NCBI RefSeq assembly: GCF_017873965.1
Contig: NZ_JAGGKT010000001.1
Location: 496,001-560,000, forward strand
Length of the DNA: 64,000 nt
Source of the DNA: Ammoniphilus resinae
GTDB taxonomy: Bacteria; Bacillota; Bacilli; Aneurinibacillales; RAOX-1
Direction: 5' to 3'
Position numbers and translations under genes: made by a program. The notes beneath the pieces were generated by a model, which was given only the letters and a program-made list of their open reading frames with translations, had not been told where the DNA came from and did no database searches. Positions 41,763-52,781 of this stretch are shown piece after piece. Numbering within the stretch: position 1 is the stretch's first letter; each line of letters opens with the position of its first letter.

Positions 41763-41766
<4 letters not shown>
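41335..41766 (+). CDS. ybeY: YbeY endoribonuclease
   Basis: A 143-residue zinc-dependent endoribonuclease for 16S rRNA 3' processing and ribosome quality control. The [16 protein letters not shown] zinc motif and [13 protein letters not shown] are conserved. The TTG start overlaps the pgpH stop by 4 bases. Confidence 0.96.
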
Positions 41767-43430
<1,664 letters not shown>

Positions 43431-43595
43431 ACTGTGTTGGAAAAAATTCCTAGGGATAGGTAATGGGAATAGGGCCAATCTAATGATACAGACGAAACTA
43501 AGGGGGAATTCCCTCCCTTTACTCGTCAACTGCCCTTGAGGATGGATCATTTATAGGCAATCCAGATTCAATTTCTCCCGAAAGGATGATGCGGC

Positions 43596-43733
43596 ATGCA
43601 AAATTTGTCTTGGACCTTTTTTAGCGCAACCGGAAACATCGACGCTTATCTCCTCTACAAAGATTTTGAAAGAATGACAAATAGAGTGGATGAGCCCGAA
43701 TTATCCATCGAATCGGAGGAAAGTGAAGGGTAA
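43596..43733 (+). CDS. yqzL: YqzL family protein
   Basis: A 45-residue protein starting MQNLSWTFFSATGNIDAYLL, matching the short YqzL family found between era and recO in Bacillales. Function unknown. The 165 bases between era and this gene show no gene; AAGGGGGAATTCCCTCCCTT there is a weak palindrome. Confidence 0.85.
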   Translation: MQNLSWTFFSATGNIDAYLLYKDFERMTNRVDEPELSIESEESEG

Positions 43734-43766
43734 AGAAAAGGATGAGGCCCTGGAAACGGGGGATCA

Positions 43767-44570
43767 GTGTTAGGGAAAACAGAAGGAATTATATTACGCA
43801 CCGTTGATTACGGGGAAGGAAACAAGATATTAACGGTACTCACGAAAGAAATGGGCAAGGTAGGGATGATGGCACGCGGAGCTAGAAAGTTGAAGAGCCG
43901 ACTTTCTGCAGTTTCACAACCCTTTATCCTGGCCCATTTTGTCTTTCAAATTGGGTCGGGGATGGGAAGTATATCACAGGCGGAAATTATCAATGCCTTT
44001 CCTAAGATTCGGCAGGATCTGTATCGAACGGCATATACTGCCTATTTACTTGAATTAACCGATCGTTTTACAGAAGAACGTCGGCGAAGTCTAATTCTCT
44101 ATGAATTACTGTTAGACCTTTTAAACCAGATGGAACACGGCAAGGATCCGGAAATACTGGCAAGAATTTTTGAGCTTAAAATTCTTGCTATGAATGGTTA
44201 TAAACCTTATATAGAAGGCTGTTCCACATGTCATACTGGTGTCTCACCCTGGTTTTTTAGTATCAGGGAAGGCGGATTGTTGTGTTCAAATTGTCGCTCT
44301 AAAGATCCACACGCCATCGTCCTGGGGGAAAGTGTTCCACGCTTACTGCAGCTTTTTCTTCATGTTAATGTTTCGCAGGTAGGGAATATTAAAGTTAAAG
44401 AAATTACTAAACGACAGTTGGAAAGAGTCTTGCATTTGTTCATGGATGAATATTCCGGGATCCGTCTTAAATCTCGGAATTTCCTACAGCAACTAACTCA
44501 AATGCAGGAAATAATCCCCCGAAAGGAGATGGATCATGGAGACGAACCACGTTCATCATCAGAAGAATGA
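43767..44570 (+). CDS. recO: DNA repair protein RecO
   Basis: A 267-residue recombination mediator that loads RecA with RecR. An N-terminal OB fold (GIILRTVDYGEGNKILTVLT) is followed by a helical domain with a four-cysteine zinc motif (CSTC and CSNC). GTG 43767 follows ACGGGGGA. It overlaps the next gene by 35 bases. Confidence 0.94.
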   Translation: MLGKTEGIILRTVDYGEGNKILTVLTKEMGKVGMMARGARKLKSRLSAVSQPFILAHFVFQIGSGMGSISQAEIINAFPKIRQDLYRTAYTAYLLELTDRFTEERRRSLILYELLLDLLNQMEHGKDPEILARIFELKILAMNGYKPYIEGCSTCHTGVSPWFFSIREGGLLCSNCRSKDPHAIVLGESVPRLLQLFLHVNVSQVGNIKVKEITKRQLERVLHLFMDEYSGIRLKSRNFLQQLTQMQEIIPRKEMDHGDEPRSSSEE

Positions 44571-44853
44571 AGACTGGATTGAAGAATTGTTGCCAGGTGA
44601 AGAAGATACCAGTCATACTGGGTATTCTACCTTTTATGCAACGGGACAAGAGGTCTGGAACTTGGTCAGGGAGATCCTGGGGAAAGCGAATATTGTAAAA
44701 ATCACGGTTTTTCATGGAGAGAAAGAGATGGTTTCCATCCCCATTGTTTATGGGGGAGTGATGGCTGCCTTATTCCCTTTTCTGTCCATCTTTTCCATGA
44801 TTTCCTTACTTGCTTTAAATTGTAAAGTGGTTGTGGCAAAGCGAACGGCTTAA
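44536..44853 (+). CDS. DUF4342 domain protein
   Basis: A 105-residue protein. The last 70 residues fit DUF4342: ATGQEVWNLVREILGKANI, then KEMVSIPIVYGGVMAALFPF and one hydrophobic stretch ending in a basic tail. The function is unknown; some relatives carry a UBA-like domain. It overlaps recO and sits where B. subtilis has glyQS. SD AAAGGAG. Confidence 0.8.
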   Translation: METNHVHHQKNEDWIEELLPGEEDTSHTGYSTFYATGQEVWNLVREILGKANIVKITVFHGEKEMVSIPIVYGGVMAALFPFLSIFSMISLLALNCKVVVAKRTA

Positions 44854-44871
44854 TCTTAAAGTGATCCAGCG

Positions 44872-44906
44872 ATCTCCCTTTCAAGAAGGGAGATTTTTTC
44901 TTTTTA
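44872..44906 (+). terminator. Terminator of the recO transcription unit
   Basis: ATCTCCCTT (44872-44880) pairs perfectly with AAGGGAGAT (44886-44894), followed by TTTTTCTTTTT. Confidence 0.92.
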
Positions 44907-44911
44907 GGCCC

Positions 44912-45065
44912 TGTAGGAAAGTTTTTTTTGCTCCAACGATAAGTTTAAACAGTTTCCTACTGGATAAGTGCAACTAATGCTGCCGCCAACCTACTTGATC
45001 CGAAGTATATCAAGTAGGTTGGCGGCAGCAAAGTTTTCTTTACCGCATAGGAAAGTATAGGCCTC
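44912..45065. repeat. Palindromic intergenic element with a perfect 22-bp stem
   Basis: Bases 44978-44999 and 45009-45030 are perfect inverted repeats of 22 bp around a 9-base loop. Outside them, GTAGGAAA and TTTCCTAC form a second inverted pair, and a third TAGGAAAG occurs at about 45050. No T-run follows the stem. It looks like a dispersed intergenic palindrome. The 372 bases between the DUF4342 gene and ccpN hold no gene. Confidence 0.7.
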
Positions 45066-45175
45066 TTCGAATCGACATCCCTATCGGCATGAAAAGCCTC
45101 CTTTAATGAGGGATACTTCTTCTTCGAAAAGGCTTCGAAAAAAGCTTTTCTTAAAAGCTTTTATTGAAATGTTAC

Positions 45176-45204
45176 ATACTATATAATTAAATGATATATA
45201 GTAT
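45176..45204 (+). promoter_or_regulatory. Palindrome upstream of ccpN, possible operator
   Basis: ATACTATATA (45176-45185) and TATATAGTAT (45195-45204) form a perfect 10-bp inverted repeat with 9 bases between. It lies 22 bases before the start codon and probably overlaps the promoter. The known CcpN sites of B. subtilis are different, so binding is an inference. Confidence 0.45.
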
Positions 45205-45225
45205 ACTTTTTGATCGGTAAGGGCG

Positions 45226-45876
45226 GTGAATATCATCGAACTGACGAAACGCCAAGATATCATTCTAGAAATAGTTAAAAACGAGGGTCCAATTACAGGG
45301 GAACAGATCGCCGAAAAACTTAACCTGACACGGGCAACGCTGCGGCCAGATCTTGCGATCTTAACAATGGCGGGGTATTTAGATGCCAGGCCAAGGGTGG
45401 GATACTTTTATTCAGGAAAAAGCGGCCCACAGTTATTGGGCGATCTGGCAAGAAAGAAACTGGTGAAGGACTTCAAGGCATTACCTGTAATTATCAAGGA
45501 ATCTTCATCCGTTTATGATGCCGTTTGTACACTTTTTCTTGAAGATGTGGGAACCCTTTATGTATCAAACGACCAAGGCCACCTGGCCGGTGTTGTTTCC
45601 CGAAAGGACTTATTGAGGGCCATGCTGGGGAAACAGAAAATTGAGGACATCCCGGTGAACATCATTATGTCCCGGATGCCGAATATTGTAGTTTGTTTTC
45701 TCGAAGACAGCATTTACGAAGTTGCCAAAAAGCTCATTAATAACCAGATTGATTCAATCCCTGTTGTTCGCGAGGTGAAAGCAGGCGATAGACAAGCCTA
45801 TGAGATTATCGGCAGGGTAACGAAAACAACAGTGACCAAGGCTTTCGTAGAAATTGCAGGCGACCAGCCCGTCTAA
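45226..45876 (+). CDS. ccpN: CcpN, transcriptional repressor of gluconeogenesis
   Basis: A 216-residue repressor: an N-terminal winged helix ([24 protein letters not shown]) and two CBS domains (about 85-140 and 150-210), which can bind adenine nucleotides. In B. subtilis it represses gapB and pckA on glycolytic substrates. GTG start; [16 protein letters not shown] aligns with the family start. It overlaps the frame before yqfL, with which it is normally paired. Confidence 0.93.
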   Translation: MNIIELTKRQDIILEIVKNEGPITGEQIAEKLNLTRATLRPDLAILTMAGYLDARPRVGYFYSGKSGPQLLGDLARKKLVKDFKALPVIIKESSSVYDAVCTLFLEDVGTLYVSNDQGHLAGVVSRKDLLRAMLGKQKIEDIPVNIIMSRMPNIVVCFLEDSIYEVAKKLINNQIDSIPVVREVKAGDRQAYEIIGRVTKTTVTKAFVEIAGDQPV

Positions 45877-45913
45877 CCCCTCACGGATGATATACGAAAA
45901 GGAGGAATGCACT

Positions 45914-46741
45914 ATTTTCAAAAAAGATGCCATTCATGATCCTGTTATTTATATTGTTTCTGATTCGGTTGGGGAAACGGCTGAAGTTGTGGTCAAAGCG
46001 GCGGCCAGCCAGTTTGACGGACAGCCCATTGAGATTCGGAAATTCCCCTATGTGGAAGATGAAGGAACAATTAATGAACTTGTGTTAGCTGCAAAAGAAA
46101 GTGAAGCGGTGATTGCTTTAACATTGGTGATCCCCAAATTACGGGACCATCTTAAGGCTGTCGCCAAGGAACATGGGGTTACTGTAATTGATATTATGAC
46201 CCCAATGATCCAAGCAATGGAACAAATCTCTAGGAAACAACCCAAAAACCAGCCGGGATTAATGCGACAATTAGACGAGGAATACTTTAAGAAGGTTGAG
46301 GCAATAGAATTTGCTGTGAAGTACGATGACGGGCGTGACCCAAGAGGATTGCTGCGGGCAGACGTTGTATTGATCGGAGTATCCCGAACATCGAAGACTC
46401 CCTTATCGATGTATCTGGCTAACCGCCGTTTGAAAGTGGCCAATGTACCGCTAGTTCCAGAGGTGGAACCACCTGAAGAGCTTTTCATGGTCCCAGCTAA
46501 AAAATGTGTGGGGTTAACAATTTCCCCAGATCAATTGAATGTAATTAGAAGGGAAAGATTAAAGGCCCTTGGCCTTACTTCTCAGGCAAACTATGCAAGT
46601 CTCGAAAGAATTATGCACGAATTGGAGTATTCCGAAAAAATTATGAAGCGGATCAACTGTCCAGTAATCAACGTTTCAAACAAGGCAGTGGAAGAAACCG
46701 CGAATCTTATTTTGGGAATTATCAAAAATAGGGGATCGTAA
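45914..46741 (+). CDS. yqfL: Pyruvate,phosphate dikinase/CcpN regulatory protein YqfL
   Basis: About 275 residues of the DUF299 kinase/phosphorylase family. [17 protein letters not shown] at the start and the P-loop-like [18 protein letters not shown] are hallmarks. In B. subtilis YqfL modulates CcpN activity; elsewhere the family controls PPDK or PEP synthase by ADP-dependent phosphorylation. Start: AAAAGGAGG lies 8 bases before ATT 45914, which gives the usual family N-terminus. The in-frame ATG 45887 lies upstream of that SD and has none itself. Confidence 0.92.
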   Translation: MFKKDAIHDPVIYIVSDSVGETAEVVVKAAASQFDGQPIEIRKFPYVEDEGTINELVLAAKESEAVIALTLVIPKLRDHLKAVAKEHGVTVIDIMTPMIQAMEQISRKQPKNQPGLMRQLDEEYFKKVEAIEFAVKYDDGRDPRGLLRADVVLIGVSRTSKTPLSMYLANRRLKVANVPLVPEVEPPEELFMVPAKKCVGLTISPDQLNVIRRERLKALGLTSQANYASLERIMHELEYSEKIMKRINCPVINVSNKAVEETANLILGIIKNRGS

Positions 46742-46746
46742 ATAAG

Positions 46747-46780
46747 AAAAGTTCTCGATAAACGTTCGAGAACTTTTTGT
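46747..46780 (+). terminator. Terminator after yqfL
   Basis: GTTCTCGA (46751-46758) pairs perfectly with TCGAGAAC (46766-46773), with flanking A and T runs. Confidence 0.92.
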
Positions 46781-46999
46781 ATTACAGAAGTTTTTTTTCC
46801 ATAGAAGGAAAAAATAAAAAAATATCGTATATATTATGTTAGAAAGTAAATAAATCATATTATAACATATTTTTTTAGCTAGGGGTATTCCCTTAGTTGA
46901 AATCATTTCGACAAAATTCGAAATAGATTTAATTCTACACTTCCGGAAGGAATCAGACTTATTTCGTAGAATAACTTTGGAGGAAGTAGGTAGACCGGC

Positions 47000-47443
47000 T
47001 TGGTGATCTATATTGATGCAGATGCAAGCCCTGTGAAATCCGCTGTTATAGAGGAAGCAGCAGTATTTCAATTGAAATCTGTCTTTGTTTTTTCCTTTGC
47101 TAATCACCTTACTCTCGAGGGGGAATGGGTGGAGACGGTCATGGTTGACAGAGCATTTCAATCTGCAGATCTCTATATTGTAAATCATGCCAAACCGGGA
47201 GATCTTGTGATCACGGATGATTATGGCCTAGCGGGACTTATTCTTGGAAAGGGTTGCTTTGCCATTAGTTCACGGGGGAAAGAATACACCAATGAGAATA
47301 TTGATGCCATGCTGTCCATGCGCCATCTTGCCCAAAAAGCCCGTTTGGCAGGAAGAAGGACGAAGGGACCAAAAGCAATGTCCTCTGAACATGAATATTT
47401 CTTTAGAAATGCCCTTCGGAATATCCTTCAAAGAGTACTTTAG
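47000..47443 (+). CDS. yqxD: YaiI/YqxD family protein (UPF0178)
   Basis: A 147-residue PIN-like protein of unknown function. IYIDADASPVKSAV, the DLVITDDYGLAG motif and RRTKGPKAMS match DUF188. It lies between yqfL and dnaG as in B. subtilis. The start is TTG 47000 or GTG 47003; the best ribosome site, GGAGG, is rather far. Confidence 0.92.
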   Translation: MVIYIDADASPVKSAVIEEAAVFQLKSVFVFSFANHLTLEGEWVETVMVDRAFQSADLYIVNHAKPGDLVITDDYGLAGLILGKGCFAISSRGKEYTNENIDAMLSMRHLAQKARLAGRRTKGPKAMSSEHEYFFRNALRNILQRVL

Positions 47444-47550
47444 AACTAATAAATTTAGAAAGGAAAGTTTGATTATATTTTAGTGAAAAGCAGGATATTG
47501 TTGAGATTTGACGAATTTCTTTTAAAAATGGTGGCTGGGAGATATGAAAG

Positions 47551-49374
47551 ATGGCAACTAAAATTCCTGAGGAGGTTATTGACCAGATCAGGAGCTCCTT
47601 TAACATCGTAGATTTTATCGGACAATATGTTCATCTAAGGAAAAGTGGCCGAAGTTATATGGGCCTGTGCCCTTTTCATTCGGAAAAGTCACCTTCCTTC
47701 TCAGTCCTTGAAGATAAACAAATTTTTCACTGTTTTGGCTGCGGAGAAGGGGGAAACCTGATCTCTTTTGTAATGAAAATAGAAGGTCTGACCTTCCCGG
47801 AGGCAATGCTGTTTCTAGCAGAAAAGTCAGGGATTGCTCTGCCAAACCAATATCATGAAGTGCAGCCTACAACGGAAGAATCCAGTGAAAAACAAACAAT
47901 TTTTAAGGCATACAGCCTTGCAGCTAAACTATACCAGCATATTTTATTCCAAACAGATTATGGTGATCCTGCTAGGGAATACATGAAACGTCGGGGAATA
48001 AGCTCAGAGACTGCGGAAGTGTTTGAATTGGGATTTGCGCCTGATAGTTGGGATTTTGTTACTCAATTTTACGAAAAAAGAGGATTTAATTTAGCGCTTA
48101 TGCATAAGGCTGGGATCTTGGCACAACGAGATTTTGACCGTAAGTACTTCGATTTGTTCCGCAATCGTTTGATCTTTCCTATCGCAGACAGTCAAGGGAA
48201 AATAATCGCGTTTGGGGGAAGGATTTTAAATGATGCACAGCCTAAATATTTAAACAGCCCTGAACATCCATTTTTCAATAAAAGCCGCATCTTATTTAAT
48301 TTGCACCGTGCCAAAAACGAAATCCGTCGAAAACGCCAAGTGATTTTGTTTGAAGGATATATGGATGTTATTGCAGCATGGGAGGCGGGTGTGCGAAATG
48401 GAGTCGCTTCATTAGGCACATCTTTCACCGAGGAACAAGCCAAAATTATCAAGCGGAATGCTGACCAAGTTGTGATTTGTTATGATTCAGATTCACCGGG
48501 CATTGAAGCTGCTATGAAAGCAGCATATATCTTACAAGCTGCTGAGTGTCAGGTTCGAGTTGTTCGTTTTGAAGATGGCTTGGATCCTGATGAATATATA
48601 AAAAAATACGGCAAGGATAAATTTATTGCCACATTGAATCAATCTTTAACGGTTACTTCCTTTAAAATGGAATACTTGCGAAAGCGTCACGATGTTTCGG
48701 ATGAACAGGAACGATTGGTGTTTATCCATGAAATGCTGAAACAGATTTCGTCGTTACGTAGTGCCGTTGAAAGAGATCACTATCTTAGATTGCTGGCGGA
48801 AGAATTTCATTATTCTCTCGAAGCACTGAAAGAAGAGCAAAGGAAACTGTTCTACCAGCAAAAAAAGGCCGAGAAAGGGGATAAACTCCCTCGTAAATGG
48901 AATAATAGTATAGATAATGGTAGACATGTGCCCCATAAAACATTACTTCCGGCGCATTATAATGCAGAAAAAAAATTAATTATCCTAATGATGCATAATG
49001 CAGACTGGGCGGAAGAAATTAAGGGTAAAATTGGTGGTAATTTCAATGTTGATGAATTTGCAGCCTTAGCAGCATACCTTTATCATTTTTATGCCATAGG
49101 GAATGTTGCTGATCCTAGTAAGTTTATTTCGGAATTAGATGACGAAAAGCTAATCCAAAAGGCATCAGAATTGGCTATGGAGGAAGTTCCGGACGACCTT
49201 ACTTCTCGAGCACTGGCTGATTACATACAACAGGTACTAAATTATCCAATCTTAATAGAAATTGAAAGGCTCAAAACAGAGCAAAAAAATTTAGAAAAGC
49301 AAGGTGACAGTCTGGAAGCGGCGAAAATTGGCATTGAAATTCTGCAGTTAAGGAAGTTAGTGAAGAAATCGTGA
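47551..49374 (+). CDS. dnaG: DNA primase
   Basis: A 607-residue primase. Zinc-binding CHC2 domain (CPFHSEKSPSF and HCFGCGEGG, residues 40-65), TOPRIM domain with LFEGYMDVIAA and CYDSDSPG, and a C-terminal DnaB-interaction region. It synthesises RNA primers in replication. It precedes sigA in the classical macromolecular-synthesis arrangement. Confidence 0.97.
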   Translation: MATKIPEEVIDQIRSSFNIVDFIGQYVHLRKSGRSYMGLCPFHSEKSPSFSVLEDKQIFHCFGCGEGGNLISFVMKIEGLTFPEAMLFLAEKSGIALPNQYHEVQPTTEESSEKQTIFKAYSLAAKLYQHILFQTDYGDPAREYMKRRGISSETAEVFELGFAPDSWDFVTQFYEKRGFNLALMHKAGILAQRDFDRKYFDLFRNRLIFPIADSQGKIIAFGGRILNDAQPKYLNSPEHPFFNKSRILFNLHRAKNEIRRKRQVILFEGYMDVIAAWEAGVRNGVASLGTSFTEEQAKIIKRNADQVVICYDSDSPGIEAAMKAAYILQAAECQVRVVRFEDGLDPDEYIKKYGKDKFIATLNQSLTVTSFKMEYLRKRHDVSDEQERLVFIHEMLKQISSLRSAVERDHYLRLLAEEFHYSLEALKEEQRKLFYQQKKAEKGDKLPRKWNNSIDNGRHVPHKTLLPAHYNAEKKLIILMMHNADWAEEIKGKIGGNFNVDEFAALAAYLYHFYAIGNVADPSKFISELDDEKLIQKASELAMEEVPDDLTSRALADYIQQVLNYPILIEIERLKTEQKNLEKQGDSLEAAKIGIEILQLRKLVKKS

Positions 49375-49429
49375 CCAGATTTTCATATAGATAGGCCACA
49401 ATCCGGATGCAAAGGAAGGAGGGAATGCC

Positions 49430-50587
49430 ATGGCAAAAAAAATAGAAAACAAGCCAGGTGCAATTACCGAAATGGAGCAAGGTCAAACTAATGAGCTTAC
49501 GCTCGAACAAGTTAAGGATCAACTCGTTGAACAAGGGAAAAAACGTGGTGTTCTCACATATAAGGAAATAATGGAACGTCTGTCCACCTTCGAGCAGGAT
49601 TCTGATCAAATTGATGAATTTTTTGAGTATCTTTCCGACCAACACATTGAAGTTCTCAATGAAACGGATGAGGAAGATCAGGAAGAAGAAGATGCACCAG
49701 AAGATGAAGATGAAAACGAAGAGTTTGATTTCGATGATTTGAGTGTTCCACCGGGAATAAAGATTAATGACCCCGTTAGAATGTACTTAAAGGAAATTGG
49801 ACGGGTTCCACTTCTCTCTGCTGATGAAGAGATTGAATTAGCATTAAGAATTGAGAACGGTGATGAAGAAGCCAAAAGGCGATTAGCTGAGGCGAACTTG
49901 CGTCTTGTTGTGAGTATCGCAAAACGCTATGTAGGTCGTGGAATGCTTTTCTTGGATCTAATTCAAGAAGGAAATATGGGATTAATCAAAGCCGTTGAAA
50001 AATTTGACTACAAAAAGGGTTTTAAGTTCAGTACTTATGCAACTTGGTGGATTCGCCAAGCGATTACTCGTGCGATTGCTGACCAAGCGAGGACTATTCG
50101 TATCCCAGTGCATATGGTGGAGACAATTAATAAATTGATTCGTATTTCACGGCAATTGCTTCAAGAACTAGGGCGCGAACCCACTCCTGAGGAAATTGCA
50201 GAGAAGATGGATCTTACGCCTGAGAAGGTAAGGGAAATTCTAAAGATTGCACAAGAACCTGTTTCCCTTGAAACACCGATAGGTGAAGAAGATGATTCCC
50301 ATCTCGGAGATTTCATCGAAGACCAGGAAGCCCTTGCACCTTCCGATGCTGCCGCCTACGAGCTTTTGAAGGAGCAGTTGGAGGATGTATTAGATACGTT
50401 AACGGATCGGGAAGAAAATGTCCTTCGTTTGCGTTTTGGGCTTGATGACGGCCGAACACGTACCCTTGAAGAAGTTGGAAAGGTCTTTGGTGTGACCCGT
50501 GAAAGGATTCGTCAAATCGAGGCCAAAGCCTTAAGAAAGCTACGCCATCCAAGTAGAAGCAAACGACTTAAAGATTTTCTCGAATAA
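49430..50587 (+). CDS. sigA: Housekeeping sigma factor SigA
   Basis: A 385-residue group 1 sigma factor. Region 1.1 at the N-terminus, an acidic stretch (about 85-105), region 2 with [15 protein letters not shown], region 3 and region 4 with [20 protein letters not shown]. The -10 and -35 recognition helices are intact, consistent with the consensus promoters seen in this window. Confidence 0.98.
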   Translation: MAKKIENKPGAITEMEQGQTNELTLEQVKDQLVEQGKKRGVLTYKEIMERLSTFEQDSDQIDEFFEYLSDQHIEVLNETDEEDQEEEDAPEDEDENEEFDFDDLSVPPGIKINDPVRMYLKEIGRVPLLSADEEIELALRIENGDEEAKRRLAEANLRLVVSIAKRYVGRGMLFLDLIQEGNMGLIKAVEKFDYKKGFKFSTYATWWIRQAITRAIADQARTIRIPVHMVETINKLIRISRQLLQELGREPTPEEIAEKMDLTPEKVREILKIAQEPVSLETPIGEEDDSHLGDFIEDQEALAPSDAAAYELLKEQLEDVLDTLTDREENVLRLRFGLDDGRTRTLEEVGKVFGVTRERIRQIEAKALRKLRHPSRSKRLKDFLE

Positions 50588-50596
50588 GCATGATAG

Positions 50597-50632
50597 GCCC
50601 TCATTCCTTTTTAGGATTGGGGGTTTTTGTAT
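50597..50632 (+). terminator. Terminator after sigA
   Basis: CCTCATTCC pairs with GGATTGGGG (one mismatch, one G-U) around TTTTTA, followed by TTTTT. Confidence 0.7.
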
Positions 50633-50752
50633 TTGTTTTTCATTTTAGCCATTTTAAATCAACAATGCAAATAGGGAGAAATGGGAAAATAAGGTTGTCT
50701 TCGGCATGTAGGTATTTTCTTCCCAATATAATAAAGAGAGGGGGGAGCTTAG

Positions 50753-51892
50753 ATGGATTTTGGCTTAACTGCTGAACAGAAGATGATTCGGGATATGGTA
50801 CGGGAATTTGCCGAGGGGAAAGTGGCTCCAGGGGCGGATCGAAGAGATGAAACAGGTGAATTTCCTCTTGAAATAATAAAAGAGATGGCAAAATTGGGAT
50901 TAATGGGTTTACCTTTTGAAGAGAAATTTGCGGGTGGCGGAGCAGATATGATTAGCTTCGCTATTGTTGTCGAAGAATTAAGCCGGGTTTGCGCCTCTAC
51001 CGGAATCACGTACTCTGCGCATATATCCTTAGGTGCAGCACCTTTTCATCTTTTTGGTACAAAGGTGCAAAAACAGGAGTATTTAATTCCATTGTGCAAG
51101 GGTGAATCTTTAGGAGCCTTTGGTTTAACCGAACCGAATGCCGGTTCAGACGCTGGCGGGACGCAAACAACGGCAACCCTAACCAAAGAGGGGTGGGTCA
51201 TTAACGGAACCAAATGTTTTATTACGAATGCCAGCTATGCTAAATTTTTAGTATTGACTGCGGTCACGGATAAAACTAAGAGCACCAATGGCATCACCGC
51301 ATTTATTGTTCCTACAGACATGAAGGGATTAACGATAAACGCCGGGTATAAAAAGATGGGTCTTCATGCATCCAATACTACTGAGCTTTTCCTGGATCAA
51401 GTGGTTGTTCCAAAAGAAAACGTATTGGGAAAAGAGGGGGCGGGATTTAAGCAGTTTCTGTCTATTCTTGATGGAGGTCGGATTGGAATTGGGGCAATGG
51501 CCGTTGGAATTGCCCAAGGCGCATATGAAAAGGCCTTACAGTATGCAAAAGAACGGAGACAATTCGGCAAGACACTCTCTTCCTTTCAAGCTATTCAATT
51601 TAAACTAGCTGATATGGCGATGCAGATAGAGATAGCGAGAACCATGGTTTATAAAGCGGCCTGGTTAAAAGATCAAGGGGTAAAGTTTACAAAGGAAGCT
51701 TCTATTGCTAAACTGTTTGCCACGGAAATGTGCATGAGAGTCTGTGATCAGGCGATTCAGATTCACGGTGGTTATGGATATATGAGAGAATATCAGGTCG
51801 AGCGGTTTCTCCGTGATGCGAAGTTGCTGGAAATCGGCGAAGGGACTTCGGAAATTCAAAGGATGGTAATTGCAAGGGAAATTGGGTGTTGA
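50753..51892 (+). CDS. Acyl-CoA dehydrogenase
   Basis: A 379-residue FAD enzyme that oxidises acyl-CoA to enoyl-Co[15 protein letters not shown] and FITNASYA bind FAD, and the catalytic glutamate lies in [14 protein letters not shown] near residue 363. Features suit the short-chain or branched-chain type; the chain length cannot be fixed. It lies alone between sigA and trmK, where B. subtilis has cccA. Confidence 0.93.
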   Translation: MDFGLTAEQKMIRDMVREFAEGKVAPGADRRDETGEFPLEIIKEMAKLGLMGLPFEEKFAGGGADMISFAIVVEELSRVCASTGITYSAHISLGAAPFHLFGTKVQKQEYLIPLCKGESLGAFGLTEPNAGSDAGGTQTTATLTKEGWVINGTKCFITNASYAKFLVLTAVTDKTKSTNGITAFIVPTDMKGLTINAGYKKMGLHASNTTELFLDQVVVPKENVLGKEGAGFKQFLSILDGGRIGIGAMAVGIAQGAYEKALQYAKERRQFGKTLSSFQAIQFKLADMAMQIEIARTMVYKAAWLKDQGVKFTKEASIAKLFATEMCMRVCDQAIQIHGGYGYMREYQVERFLRDAKLLEIGEGTSEIQRMVIAREIGC

Positions 51893-52049
51893 GCATCAAG
51901 GACATTTGTCCGGATTTTTAAGGGGCTTTGTTCTTGAGAGCCTTTCTCGAAGAATTTCCTGCCTTTTTTATCCCCACTACTTTCAAGGTTTTGCTCTTTT
52001 CCCCAAATAAGGTAAAATAAAACGTAATATGAAAACTTCAGGTGGTCTT

Positions 52050-52781
52050 ATGCTTATAATATCAGAACGACTAAAAACGATAGCGGATTATGTGAAAGAA
52101 GGAAGCATTGTTGCAGACATCGGATCGGACCATGCTTTTCTTCCCACCTTTCTTGTACAAACTGGCAAGGTGGTCAGAGCGATTGCGGGTGAGGTTAATG
52201 AAGGCCCATGGAAATCTGCGCAAAATCAGGTGAAGGCCGCAGGGCTCAGTGATAAAATTGATGTTCGATTAGGAAATGGACTGGCTGTCTTACAAGACCA
52301 TGACCAAGTGGACACTATCTGTATTGCAGGGATGGGGGGGACCTTAATCAGCAGCATCCTGGAAGAGGGGAAACAATCTTTGCAAGATGTTGGTCATCTA
52401 ATCCTTCAGCCGAACGTTGCAGAAAAAAATGTGCGTGAATGGCTTTACCATAATGGGTGGGAATTGAAAGACGAAACAATCCTTGAAGAAGATGGTATTA
52501 TTTACGAGATTTTATATGCCGAATGTGGACAACCCAATTCGCCATACCAACAAGGTCTATGGACGTTAGAGCAGTGGTTCGAGATTGGCCCTTTTTTGTG
52601 GAAACAAGGTTCCGAAGTCTTAAGGGAAAAATGGATGAATGAAAAACAGAAAGCGACCCACGTCCTGCGCAATTTGGAGAGAGCCAAATCAGAAGAAGCA
52701 GTGACCAAACGTGAAGAAATAAACAAACGGATAAAGTGGATCGAGGAGGTTATAAGATGTATGCCAACGGGCAAACCATAA
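52050..52781 (+). CDS. trmK: tRNA (adenine-22-N1)-methyltransferase
   Basis: A 243-residue SAM-dependent enzyme modifying A22 in tRNA. VADIGSDHAFLPTFL is the SAM motif; IAGMGGTLISSIL and LILQPNVAEKNVREWL are family features. ATG 52050 gives the usual length; ATG 52029 is in frame and cannot be excluded. It overlaps the Nif3-like gene by 25 bases. Confidence 0.93.
   Translation: MLIISERLKTIADYVKEGSIVADIGSDHAFLPTFLVQTGKVVRAIAGEVNEGPWKSAQNQVKAAGLSDKIDVRLGNGLAVLQDHDQVDTICIAGMGGTLISSILEEGKQSLQDVGHLILQPNVAEKNVREWLYHNGWELKDETILEEDGIIYEILYAECGQPNSPYQQGLWTLEQWFEIGPFLWKQGSEVLREKWMNEKQKATHVLRNLERAKSEEAVTKREEINKRIKWIEEVIRCMPTGKP

Noticed and set aside
46048-46488. 146-codon minus-strand frame
   Set aside because: Antisense to yqfL, which is a well-conserved gene.
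46676-47188. 170-codon minus-strand frame
   Set aside because: Crosses the yqfL terminator and the start of yaiI; peptide has no family features and no SD.
49271-49645. 124-codon minus-strand frame
   Set aside because: Antisense to the dnaG end and sigA start.
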